Origin: an uncultured Eubacteriales bacterium
GTDB taxonomy: Bacteria > Bacillota_A > Clostridia > Lachnospirales > Cellulosilyticaceae
Assembly (NCBI GenBank): GCA_900556665.1
Contig: USPX01000071.1
Location: forward strand, 1 to 8,922
Length of the DNA stretch: 8,922 bases
Direction of reading: 5' to 3'
Under the pieces are notes generated by a model. That model was not told the origin of the DNA and ran no database searches. It saw only the letters and a program-made list of their open reading frames with translations. Below, one piece after another: positions 1 to 8,085 of the stretch (the first letter of the stretch is position 1; the number at the start of each line of letters is the position of its first letter). The position numbers and the translations under genes were made by a program.

Positions 1-1000
1 CCACTCATCATGTAATACTGCTTTCAAGGAATTAAGATACTTACTCACTCCTTTTTCACCAAAATCATTATCTTGAATCTTCACATAATTATGGGCAAAA
101 CTAACTACTACTTGTCCAAACTTTGCCGGTGAATTTTTATAATCCTTATCAATAACAGTATCAATTTCTTGATAAAGAGTTTCTTGTGCCTTTTTACCTT
201 TTATAGCCGTTCTCAAATGTCCTAAAAATATATCTAAATCTTTGATCCCAATTAACTCTTCTAATTTATTCCAAGCATTTTCAATAACTTTCTTCTCACT
301 TGGTTTATAGCTTGCGCATTCAAACAATTTATTTTTTACCAAATCTCCATTAGATAATGACATTCCTCTTGCATTTAACACATTGAATAGCCTAAATGCA
401 GAAGTTAAGCTATTAGTAATTACTAATACAACATATACTTTCTCTAATATATATTGTGTTAGTAGTCTTAATTCTACTTCTTCCTTACCATCAAGATATT
501 CTTTTATCGCTTTGAAATTATCAATAAATAGTCGCTGTGTTTCAGTTAATTCCTGTGTTTCATTTGGCAGTTCTTCTCCACATAGTATATATGTATTAAA
601 AAATTCTCTATCTTGTTCTCTTATCATTAATCGTGGCTTCTCTGCTTCATCTGTATATGGATTTATCGGCATCAACCTTTTTTGTATATCCTCAATACTT
701 GTGTTATTCTTTATAATATGTTTTAATACAGCAAATATAATATTTAGCGTTGTTAACCGTTGTTGCCCATCAACTACTTCATATACTTTTTCTCCCTCAT
801 TTTTCTCCCTCATTTTTCTCTATTGTAATTATTGAACCAATAAAATATTCTTGTTCCCTACGTTCAAATGCTCCATATATATCATCAATTAATTCTTTTG
901 CCTTTTCTTCATCCCAACAATATGGCCTTTGATAAGTAGGTATCTCATATAGTTTATTTTCTGTAAGTATCTCATTTATCCTTTTTTCTTTCGCCTCCAC
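1..1000 (-). pseudogene. DUF262 (GmrSD-type, N-terminal domain) protein, frameshifted and cut by the window edge
   Basis: The gene reads on the minus strand from a GTG at 998-1000, with GGGAG (1010-1014) nine bases upstream. The first 67 codons carry DUF262 hallmarks: IPTYQRPYCW at residues 20-29 and FIGSI at 53-57. This frame stops at TGA 797-799. The continuation lies in another minus frame that is open from 819 to base 1 (273 codons) and starts with the family motif VVDGQQRL, later NVLNARGMSLSNGDLVKNKLF-type sequence around 300-385. Removing one 13-bp copy of the tandem repeat at 787-812 joins the frames as EKNEGEKVYEVVDGQQRL. DUF262 is the nucleotide-binding/NTPase-like N-terminal domain of GmrSD type IV restriction enzymes, which attack modified DNA, and of many related uncharacterised defence proteins. 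The usual C-terminal DUF1524 nuclease domain would lie beyond the left edge and cannot be seen. Family assignment is solid; substrate and activity are unknown. The break may be a true mutation, a reversible switch or an assembly error. Confidence 0.85.
787..820. repeat. 13-bp tandem duplication that breaks the DUF262 frame
   Basis: TTTTTCTCCCTCA occurs at 787-799 and again at 800-812, followed by a partial third copy TTTTTCTC at 813-820. Thirteen is not a multiple of three, so the extra copy shifts the minus-strand reading frame. A single-copy version would still contain two TTTTTCTC octamers whose starts are 13 bp apart, which is the arrangement expected to slip and yield this duplication. 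Confidence 0.9.
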
Positions 1001-1412
1001 ACCTAATCACTCCCTTATTAATTTAGCATAGTTAATCTAACTTTATTATACTCTAAACAAATACAAATAACACTATATTCAGAATATACAACTTTATATA
1101 TTATTTAAAAATACTCTTGCAAAGTTTGACTTAAGACTAAATTTTTCTAGTAATAATGAGTTATTTTAAATAACTCTCTATTTTAGAATAGAGGGCTGCT
1201 CTTAATTGTTTTTCGTGTAAAGTTTACACTAATCTTGTTGTATTTCTTAACCTTTTTAAGTATTTGCAGCAGTATATCTATCCTTCAAACATGACTCATA
1301 TCCCCAATCTATTATATTTCTGCTAAGTTAAATGGTATTACTTAATATATAAGTAATTCAGCCAGCTTGTAAAAATGGCATACACATATGAGCTTAATCT
1401 TACTTCTACACC
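1001..1412. other. Gene-free AT-rich stretch with short palindromes
   Basis: I see no plausible coding frame here. Short perfect inverted repeats are packed into the middle: GAGTTATTT/AAATAACTC (1158-1176) overlapping CTCTATT/AATAGAG (1176-1193), GTGTAAA-G-TTTACAC (1215-1229) and ATTACTTA/TAAGTAAT (1337-1357). They lie upstream of the minus-strand DUF262 gene. They could be operators or decayed hairpin repeats; in DNA this AT-rich some are expected by chance. Confidence 0.5.
1045..1050 (-). promoter_or_regulatory. Possible -10 box for the DUF262 gene
   Basis: On the minus strand TATAAT lies about 45 bases upstream of the GTG start. No convincing -35 box lies 16-18 bases further upstream. Just beyond it, TATATTC-A-GAATATA (1074-1088) is a 7-bp inverted repeat that could be an operator. 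Both are weak predictions in an AT-rich region. Confidence 0.3.
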
Positions 1413-1534
1413 TTTTTCTGCCGGGTTGATAGCCATGCGTAGAGAGTAATTTGATCAAAACCATGTTAAACTACTCTTTACACAGGCTTCGCCCTATAAA
1501 AAAATATAAGCCTCATACACCTTACGAGAGCAAG
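1413..1534. repeat. Structured repeat, unit 1 (122 nt)
   Basis: The unit runs from TTTTTCT (1413) to GAGAGCAAG (ending 1534). Nested pairings are GGG 1423-1425 with CCC 1492-1494, AGCC 1431-1434 with GGCT 1485-1488, and a 17-bp imperfect stem 1439-1455 with 1465-1481 around a loop holding AAAACC. Relative to unit 3 the right arm differs at one base and the left arm at three, so this copy looks partly decayed. Orientation is undetermined because the element is nearly palindromic. No ORF overlaps it convincingly. Confidence 0.75.
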
Positions 1535-1576
1535 TTCTCCTTATGGGAGACTACTTTCTAGTCTTTCACTCTCTCG

Positions 1577-1749
1577 TTTTTCTTACGGGTTATCAGCCGT
1601 GCAATAAAATAGTGTTATGACTAAAACCATGTCATAACACTATTTTATTGGGCTACGGATAAATTCAGTTCGACTCCGCTCCGCTTCATCTCACTGATTT
1701 ATCCTGCGCCCTATGCTTAGAAATATGAAAATCCCCAGTTGAGAGCAAG
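1577..1749. repeat. Structured repeat, unit 2 (122 nt plus a 51-nt insert)
   Basis: It has the same frame as the other two copies: TTTTTCT at 1577, GGG 1587-1589, AGCC 1595-1598, GGCT 1651-1654, GCCC 1708-1711 and GAGAGCAAG 1741-1749. The central stem AATAAAATAGTGTTATGAC (1603-1621) pairs perfectly with 1631-1649 around the loop TAAAACCAT, and C1602-G1650 adds a twentieth pair. The stem sequence differs strongly from units 1 and 3, yet pairing is complete. Between GGCT and GCCC it carries 53 nt where the others have 2. That insert forms its own hairpin, GGATAAATTCAG (1657-1668) with CTGATTTATCC (1694-1704), having one bulged T. Confidence 0.75.
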
Positions 1750-1763
1750 CTATTACTTCCTAG

Positions 1764-1890
1764 TTTTTCTGCTGGGCTCGTAGCCATGCGTAAAGAGTAG
1801 TTTGACAAAAACCGCGTCAAACTACTCTTTACACGGGCTTCGCCCTATAAAAAAATAAAGGCATCAACACACTTATGAGAGCAAGCTCTC
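1764..1890. repeat. Structured repeat, unit 3 (122 nt), merging into the guaA terminator
   Basis: TTTTTCT starts at 1764 and GAGAGCAAG ends at 1885, exactly the 122-nt span of unit 1. Pairings are GGGC 1774-1777 with GCCC 1842-1845, AGCC 1782-1785 with GGCT 1836-1839, and a perfect 17-bp stem, GTAAAGAGTAGTTTGAC (1790-1806) with 1816-1832, around the loop AAAAACCGC. GGGC 1835-1838 can alternatively pair locally with GCCC 1842-1845. The last 38 nt (1853-1890) are also the left arm and apex of the guaA terminator hairpin. Confidence 0.75.
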
Positions 1891-1918
1891 AACGTGTATT
1901 GATGCCTTTATTTTTTTT
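1853..1918 (-). terminator. guaA terminator (bidirectional shape)
   Basis: The arms AAATAAAGGCATCAACACAC (1853-1872) and 1894-1913 pair over 20 positions with one mismatch. An inner GAGAGC/GCTCTC stem (1877-1890) closes on AA. Reading the minus strand out of guaA, whose stop is about 28 bases upstream, the hairpin runs into a run of T (complement of 1850-1855). On the plus strand it is followed by eight T (1911-1918), so it could also stop transcripts coming from the repeat array. Confidence 0.85.
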
Positions 1919-1940
1919 GCATGGCTACATGCTTTCGTGA

Positions 1941-3482
1941 TTACTCAAATTCAATTGTTGCTGGTGGTTTTCCTGTGCAGTCGTAGAGTACACGGTTTAC
2001 ACCTTTAACTTCGTTGACAATTCTTGTTGTTACTTTTCCAAGTACTTCCCATGGAAGGTCAGCTGATTCTGCTGTCATGAAGTCGCTTGTTGTTACTGCT
2101 CTTAAGGCTACTGCGTAGTCGTATGTTCTTTCGTCTCCCATTACACCTACTGAGCGCATATTTGTAAGAGCTGCAAAGTATTGACCTAATTCTTTGTCGA
2201 TACCTGCTTTTGCGATTTCTTCTCTGTAGATGAAGTCAGCATCTTGTACGATGCGTACTTTTTCTGCTGTTACTTCTCCGATGATACGGATTCCAAGACC
2301 TGGGCCTGGGAATGGTTGTCTGAATACTAAGTATTCTGGGATTCCAAGTTCAAGTCCAGCTTTACGTACTTCATCTTTGAATAATAATCTAAGTGGTTCG
2401 ATAATTTCTTTGAAATCTACGCAATCAGGAAGTCCACCTACATTGTGATGTGATTTAATGACTGCTGATTTACCAAGTCCACTTTCAATAACGTCTGGGT
2501 AGATTGTACCTTGTACTAAATAGTCTACAGCACCGATTTTTTTAGCTTCTTCTTCAAATACACGGATGAATTCTTCACCAATGATTTTTCTTTTAGCTTC
2601 TGGTTCTTCTACACCTTTTAATTTTTCGTAGAATCTTTCTTGTGCATTTACGCGGATGAAGTTAAGGTCATAATGTCCTTCTGGTCCGAATACTGCTTCT
2701 ACTTCATCACCTTCATTTTTTCTAAGTAAACCGTGATCTACGAATACACATGTAAGTTGTTTACCGATTGCTTTAGAAAGAAGTACTGCTGCTACTGATG
2801 AGTCTACACCACCAGATAAAGCACATAATACTTTTCCGTTTCCTACTTTTTCACGAAGTGCTGTAATTGTAGATTCTACGAATGAATCCATTTTCCAGTC
2901 ACCTTTACATTCACAAATGTTTTTAACGAAGTTAGAAAGCATTTTCATACCTTCTTGTGTATGCATAACCTCTGGATGGAATTGTACTGCATAAAGTCCT
3001 TTTTCTACGTTTTCCATAGCTGCTACTGGACATACAGGTGTATGTGCTGTAACTTTGAAATCAGATGGTGCTTTAGCAATATAATCTGTATGACTCATCC
3101 AGCAAATTGTAGAAGGTGATACTCCTTCAAATAATTTAGATGTAGTATCCACATTAACTTCTGTTTTTCCATACTCACTTACAGGAGCTGTTTCTACTTT
3201 TCCATCTAAAAGGAATGCCATAAGTTGAGAACCATAGCAAATTCCAAGTACAGGAATACCTAATTCAAAAATTTCTTTACCACAAACTGGTGAATCTTCA
3301 GCATATACACTATTAGGACCACCTGTAAAGATAATCCCTTTAGGATTCATTTCTTTAATTTTATCAATACCAATATTATAAGGATGAACCTCACAATACA
3401 CATTATTCTCTCTTACACGTCTTGCAATAAGCTGGTTATACTGTCCACCAAAATCCAAAACGATTACCAGTTCATGTTTCAT
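1941..3482 (-). CDS. guaA: GMP synthase (glutamine-hydrolysing)
   Basis: This cytosolic enzyme converts XMP to GMP using ATP and ammonia released from glutamine, the last step of guanine nucleotide synthesis. It has 513 residues, normal for the family. Residues 1-190 are the class I glutamine amidotransferase: GGPNSVY at 54-60, nucleophile Cys82 in GICYGSQ, and His169/Glu171 in FHPEV. The ATP pyrophosphatase domain follows with the P-loop SGGVDSS at 223-229. The C-terminal dimerisation domain carries [10 protein letters not shown] and ends in KPPATIEFE. All catalytic residues I can check are present. The ATG at 3480-3482 has AAGGAGG (3493-3499) ten bases upstream. guaB lies upstream on the same strand, supplying XMP. 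A TATAAT in the gap suggests that guaA can be transcribed on its own. Confidence 0.98.
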   Translation of the reverse strand: MKHELVIVLDFGGQYNQLIARRVRENNVYCEVHPYNIGIDKIKEMNPKGIIFTGGPNSVYAEDSPVCGKEIFELGIPVLGICYGSQLMAFLLDGKVETAPVSEYGKTEVNVDTTSKLFEGVSPSTICWMSHTDYIAKAPSDFKVTAHTPVCPVAAMENVEKGLYAVQFHPEVMHTQEGMKMLSNFVKNICECKGDWKMDSFVESTITALREKVGNGKVLCALSGGVDSSVAAVLLSKAIGKQLTCVFVDHGLLRKNEGDEVEAVFGPEGHYDLNFIRVNAQERFYEKLKGVEEPEAKRKIIGEEFIRVFEEEAKKIGAVDYLVQGTIYPDVIESGLGKSAVIKSHHNVGGLPDCVDFKEIIEPLRLLFKDEVRKAGLELGIPEYLVFRQPFPGPGLGIRIIGEVTAEKVRIVQDADFIYREEIAKAGIDKELGQYFAALTNMRSVGVMGDERTYDYAVALRAVTTSDFMTAESADLPWEVLGKVTTRIVNEVKGVNRVLYDCTGKPPATIEFE

Positions 3483-3530
3483 TTTTCTTATTCCTCCTTC
3501 AATTTATAAAACAAACTTGTATGAAACTAT

Positions 3531-3536
3531 ATTATA
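3531..3536 (-). promoter_or_regulatory. Probable -10 box of guaA
   Basis: A perfect TATAAT on the minus strand would start transcription near 3524, about 40 bases before the guaA ATG. The -35 region is poor (TATAGA-like). No purine riboswitch aptamer is recognisable in the short leader. Confidence 0.45.
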
Positions 3537-3575
3537 ACATTTTTATACACTTTTCTATATTTTTATACCATAAAT

Positions 3576-3729
3576 AGAGTAGGGGTTATGAGTGGGCATA
3601 TCCATAGCATTGATTTCGTAGTAATGTTTACAGATTCTTAATGAATATTTTAAAAATATGAATTTAGAAGCTGTTAACATTACGGAGTTTAAATGCGAAG
3701 GATATGCCCACTCGAAATCCCGCACCCTC

Positions 3730-3730
<1 letters not shown>
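3576..3730. repeat. Long imperfect inverted repeat between guaB and guaA (MITE-like)
   Basis: The arms start with a perfect 14-bp match, GAGTGGGCATATCC (3590-3603) with GGATATGCCCACTC (3700-3713). Pairing continues inward through GCATT/AATGC and GTAATGTTTACAG (3621-3633) with CTGTTAACATTAC (3671-3683, one mismatch) to an ATATTTT/AAAATAT centre near 3652. Weaker pairing extends outward (AGAG at 3577-3580 with CTCT at 3727-3730), so the right end touches the guaB stop codon. It encodes nothing, as expected of a MITE or a long RNA hairpin. It has no U-run after the 3' arm, so it is not a standard terminator for guaB. Confidence 0.7.
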
Positions 3731-5244
<1,514 letters not shown>

Positions 5245-5268
5245 AAACAATATAAATTTATTTTGTAC

Positions 5269-5298
5269 ACTTTATCATATTTTAAGATATATTGTCAA
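5269..5298 (-). promoter_or_regulatory. Probable guaB promoter
   Basis: On the minus strand a perfect TTGACA (-35, 5293-5298) is followed after 18 bases by TAAAGT (-10, 5269-5274) preceded by TGA, an extended -10 pattern. Transcription would start near 5262, giving a leader of about 78 bases that contains the hairpin at 5209-5244. Confidence 0.6.
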
Positions 5299-5354
5299 GC
5301 GTATTCTAGAAACCTCAAAAACCTTGTATATTTTGTTGACTTTTACCTAATTCT

Positions 5355-5383
5355 CATTATATTTATTGTAAATAAATATAATG
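5355..5383. repeat. Perfect 13-bp inverted repeat upstream of guaB
   Basis: CATTATATTTATT (5355-5367) and AATAAATATAATG (5371-5383) are perfect complements around GTA. It sits about 57 bases upstream of the guaB -35 box, with no U-run on either strand, so an operator or a remnant is more likely than a terminator. The rest of 5300-5610 is AT-rich and shows no credible gene or RNA. Confidence 0.6.
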
Positions 5384-5612
5384 ATGTCAAAAAGTACTGT
5401 ATTCTCTTTTTCTTCCTTCATCTCAGTAATATTCGATTTTTTTCTCTTAATGTTTTCCTATCACAGACATTTGTTCTATTAGTTTACCTTACTTCTCTAC
5501 TTCTTTGTATCATGCATAAAATTACTTGTTCTTATACGCGGTATATATCCTAATTAAAATACATAGTTTTCCCTTAATGTACTTTATTATGTATGCATTA
5601 TAAATGTATAAA

Positions 5613-5652
5613 TTTAAAAAAGTAGCACACACTTTTCTAGTGCGTACTACCT
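5613..5652 (-). terminator. Rho-independent terminator of the 5678-6208 gene
   Basis: In minus-strand RNA, GUAGUACGCAC pairs along all 11 positions with GUGUGUGCUAC (two G-U pairs) around UAGAAAA, followed by UUUUUU. The wobble pairs form only in the minus-strand transcript, which fixes its direction. It lies about 25 bases after the stop codon. Confidence 0.88.
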
Positions 5653-5677
5653 CTAAAATTTATCTATTTTATATCTC

Positions 5678-6208
5678 TTACATTCTACGAATAATTTTAT
5701 TAGGTGCTTGTTTAAACATTTCATCTAAGAAATCTTTGCTAGGTGAAATAAGGATTTTAGTTGCTCCATATTGTGTATCGCCAATGATTACATATGTATT
5801 CTGATCATTTGAATTATCACTTGCATTAATTACTTTTTTAACGCCTTGTCCTTCAAGTTCATGGCGGTGATTTGCATCATCTATTGGTGCCATAATGCTG
5901 ATTTTTCTTAAGTTAACTGTTGTTACTCTTTTTCTTTTTGAACGATTATAGATTACATCAATGTCTAATTCTTCATTTGTAAGTATATATTCATATTCTC
6001 TACTAAACATAATGAATAAATATCCAGCACCTAACAATGCGATGATTGTAATAATCGGTCCAAGTAGTGCTCCCCCAAAAATCATTCCTAATAGAATAAT
6101 TGCAATCGCACTCACCACAATTAATGTTTGCATAAGTACATCTTTTGGTGATTTTTTTTGTTTAATCATGTACTCTTTAAAAGTTGCTGTCATCATTTTC
6201 CCATTCAT
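5678..6208 (-). CDS. Small two-helix membrane protein, possibly DUF6106 family
   Basis: The product has 176 residues and no known function. A charged N-terminus (residues 1-25) is followed by two adjacent hydrophobic segments (about 26-46 and 47-68), then a soluble domain of about 105 residues beginning EYEYILTNEELDIDVIYNRSKRKRV, the kind of PH-like beta-rich domain seen in small clostridial membrane proteins. From memory it resembles the uncharacterised DUF6106 family of Clostridia; this needs a profile search. The start is uncertain: the ATG at 6206-6208 has a GGAAGG directly against it, too close to serve it, whereas Met5 (6194-6196) or Met6 would have better spacing from that motif. The gene has its own terminator and is divergent from uppP across a 279-bp gap. 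I see no strong promoter for it. Confidence 0.85.
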   Translation of the reverse strand: MNGKMMTATFKEYMIKQKKSPKDVLMQTLIVVSAIAIILLGMIFGGALLGPIITIIALLGAGYLFIMFSREYEYILTNEELDIDVIYNRSKRKRVTTVNLRKISIMAPIDDANHRHELEGQGVKKVINASDNSNDQNTYVIIGDTQYGATKILISPSKDFLDEMFKQAPNKIIRRM

Positions 6209-6381
6209 CCTTCCACTAAAATATAGTTACTCAATCAACAAAACTAATTATATGTTGAGCCAAATATGTACGGAGTATTGTTTAAGCAATTCACATTGTA
6301 TATAAAACACTACTCTACTATATAAAAATACTATAAAATACACATTTTTTCAATACTATCCAATTTTAATAGGCTTACTTA

Positions 6382-6410
6382 TTGATAAAATACTGTGTAA
6401 TAAATATAGT
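6382..6410 (+). promoter_or_regulatory. Probable uppP promoter
   Basis: TTGATA (6382-6387) and TATAGT (6405-6410) are separated by the optimal 17 bases, each one base from consensus. Transcription would start near 6417, leaving a leader of about 70 bases. A second TATAAT (6430-6435) lacks a -35 box. Confidence 0.65.
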
Positions 6411-6473
6411 ACCTGTCCTCATAAAATATTATAATAAAGGCAAGTAAAAAGAATATAAATAATTTCAAATTTT

Positions 6474-6490
6474 AAGGAGGACTTCCATTG
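6474..6490 (+). promoter_or_regulatory. Ribosome binding site that fixes a TTG start for uppP
   Basis: AAGGAGG (6474-6480) is followed by seven bases and then TTG at 6488-6490. The first ATG in frame is at 6503, 22 bases away, too far. The TTG start also matches the expected short N-terminus of the family. Confidence 0.85.
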
Positions 6491-7327
6491 GACTTTTTAT
6501 TTATGTTAAAAGCCGCTATTCTCGGTGTTGTAGAAGGGCTTACTGAATTCTTACCTGTTTCTTCAACAGGCCATTTAATCATCTTTGGAAACTTACTTCG
6601 CTTCTCTAGTAATACAGACTTTGCAAATATGTTCACTATGGTTATTCAGCTTGGTGCCATCTTAGCTGTACTTGTTTTATATCGTAAAAAAATCATTGAT
6701 ACAGTGGTTCACCTTTTCCCAAGTAAAAATGTTCCTACTGAAAAAAGTGGTATCTACTTCTGGGGCATGGTAGCAATCTCTTGTGTACCTGCTGCAGCCA
6801 TCGGTATCCCTTTTGATGACCTAATAGAGGCTAAACTCTTTAATCCTCTTGTAGTAGCTTGTGCGCTCTTTATAGGTGGTCTCTGGATGATGTATGCTGA
6901 AAGCAAGTTACGTGGTAATCAGACAACGTCTTTATCAGATACACTCATTACACCTAAAATTGCCATTATCGTTGGTCTCTTCCAAGTGCTTTCTATGGTA
7001 CCTGGTATGTCTCGTTCAGCTTCTACAATTATAGGCGGATGGGTAGCTGGCCTCTCAACAGTAGCTGCTGCTGAATACTCATTCTTCCTTGCTATCCCTG
7101 TTATGTTTGGTCAAGCATTACTTAATGTCTTAAAGGCACAAAATACTTTAACAGGGTCAGAATGGACTGCTCTAGGCGTAGGCTTCGTGGTTTCATTCAT
7201 TGTTGCTCTTTTAGTTATTGATGGCTTCTTAACTTATCTTAAGAAAAAACCTATGAAGGTCTTTGCAATTTATCGTATTATCTTTGCCTTTATTGTGTTA
7301 GGTTGCGGCATACTTGGACTATTTTAG
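6488..7327 (+). CDS. uppP: Undecaprenyl-diphosphatase (BacA/UppP family)
   Basis: This integral membrane enzyme dephosphorylates undecaprenyl diphosphate to the monophosphate, regenerating the lipid carrier for peptidoglycan and other wall polymers; extra copies confer bacitracin resistance. The protein has 279 residues, typical of the family, and is hydrophobic throughout with several membrane helices. The first signature is VVEGLTEFLPVSSTGHL at residues 14-30, with acidic residues Glu16 and Glu20 and His29; the second is PGMSRSAST at 172-180 with Arg176. These correspond to the active-site residues known for BacA. It is transcribed alone from a good promoter and ends at a strong hairpin. 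Its neighbours on both sides are on the opposite strand, so it is a single-gene unit. Confidence 0.97.
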   Translation: MDFLFMLKAAILGVVEGLTEFLPVSSTGHLIIFGNLLRFSSNTDFANMFTMVIQLGAILAVLVLYRKKIIDTVVHLFPSKNVPTEKSGIYFWGMVAISCVPAAAIGIPFDDLIEAKLFNPLVVACALFIGGLWMMYAESKLRGNQTTSLSDTLITPKIAIIVGLFQVLSMVPGMSRSASTIIGGWVAGLSTVAAAEYSFFLAIPVMFGQALLNVLKAQNTLTGSEWTALGVGFVVSFIVALLVIDGFLTYLKKKPMKVFAIYRIIFAFIVLGCGILGLF

Positions 7328-7365
7328 AAGCTATTTATTTTATAAATATCATACTATTTACATTA

Positions 7366-7404
7366 AAATAAGCTCAATAAGTAGAATACTTATTGAGCTT
7401 ATTT
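7366..7404. terminator. Bidirectional terminator between uppP and the lipoprotein gene
   Basis: AAATAAGCTCAATAAGTA (7366-7383) and 7387-7404 form a perfect 18-bp stem with a GAA loop, 38 bases after the uppP stop. The T-rich 3' ends lie partly inside the stem in both directions. No better terminator is seen for the convergent lipoprotein gene, whose stop is 170 bases away. The rest of 7405-7574 shows nothing I can name. Confidence 0.75.
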
Positions 7405-7574
7405 GCTATACATTATTCATTTTCAATCAAATTACTAATATAATAATTTTATAAAATTTACAACCCCTTACTTCTAGCATACCTATATGATACAATCTCA
7501 ATCAATGCTATTAATCTTAAATTTTAATCAACTTGGTCTTATTATTTACTAAGCAGATAAGTGGTATTAACCTC

Positions 7575-8069
7575 TTACCTAATGATTACATCTGATTCAT
7601 AATCTCTCTTGATTTCAATATCATCATTATTTTCCTTTGTAATTGTAACCCCATTATTAGTACTTTTTTTCTCAAGGTCAATTGTATCATTATTTTCTTT
7701 TGGTTTTATCTCGATAACATCTTGTGATTCTTTAGGTGGTACCATATATATAATACCATTACCACTTTCTTTTTCTTCTGCCTCTTCTATAATACTAACA
7801 CTTTGACTACTCCCCTTTTGTTCTCTTTCTCCTATAATGATTTTAGGCTTATGTGCATCTTTATTATCACTCTCACGATGCTCTAAAACAGCCTGTTGAT
7901 CATTTGCATTATCTTTTATTCTTTGCTTCATTTTCTTCTCTAATTGTATTTCCTGCCTCATAGCTTCTTGCTTTTCTTCCTCACTTGTACAACCTGCACA
8001 CATGAAACATATAAGCATTATACAACTAAATCCTAGTATCTTTTTTGAGCAACTCTTCTTAGGCTTCAT
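7575..8069 (-). CDS. Small predicted lipoprotein with an 11-residue repeat tail
   Basis: I do not recognise a family for this 164-residue protein. It starts with a basic n-region and hydrophobic core (residues 1-23) ending in MCAGC, so Cys27 is the likely lipidated residue; Cys instead of Leu at -3 is atypical. Residues 28-70 are highly charged and helix-prone (EEEKQEAMRQEIQLEKKMKQR). The tail, 115-164, is a run of about 11-residue units of the pattern x-x-D-x-I-x-I followed by polar or charged residues (QDVIEIKPKE, NDTIDLEKKS, NGVTITKEN, DDIEIKRDY, SDVIIR), suggesting a repetitive beta structure. It would sit on the outer face of the membrane. The ATG at 8067-8069 has GGGAGG (8077-8082) seven bases upstream. 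The groEL terminator ends about three bases before this site, leaving no room for a promoter between them. Confidence 0.85.
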   Translation of the reverse strand: MKPKKSCSKKILGFSCIMLICFMCAGCTSEEEKQEAMRQEIQLEKKMKQRIKDNANDQQAVLEHRESDNKDAHKPKIIIGEREQKGSSQSVSIIEEAEEKESGNGIIYMVPPKESQDVIEIKPKENNDTIDLEKKSTNNGVTITKENNDDIEIKRDYESDVIIR

Positions 8070-8085
8070 TCATAAACCTCCCAGT

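Noticed and set aside
383..835. Plus-strand open frame of 150 codons
   Set aside because: It lies antisense to the DUF262 gene, whose minus-strand frame carries clear family motifs.
1413..1890. CRISPR array or retron non-coding RNA
   Set aside because: The three units are 122-173 nt and similar over most of their length rather than short repeats with unique spacers; no cas gene or reverse transcriptase gene is in the window.
1413..1890. Tandem rho-independent terminators
   Set aside because: The long stems of units 1-3 are not followed by a T-run on either strand; only the hairpin at 1853-1918 has one.
5263..5553. Plus-strand open frame of 96 codons in the guaB upstream region
   Set aside because: It is made of AT-rich low-complexity codons (F, L, I, Y, S), overlaps the guaB promoter and has no ribosome binding site.
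6209..6380. Promoter for the minus-strand membrane protein gene
   Set aside because: Several AT-rich -10-like boxes exist, but none has a convincing -35 at proper spacing; TTGAAA with TATTTT is the best pair and is too weak to list.
6503..6505. ATG as the uppP start
   Set aside because: It is 22 bases from AAGGAGG, whereas TTG at 6488 is seven bases away and gives the normal family N-terminus.
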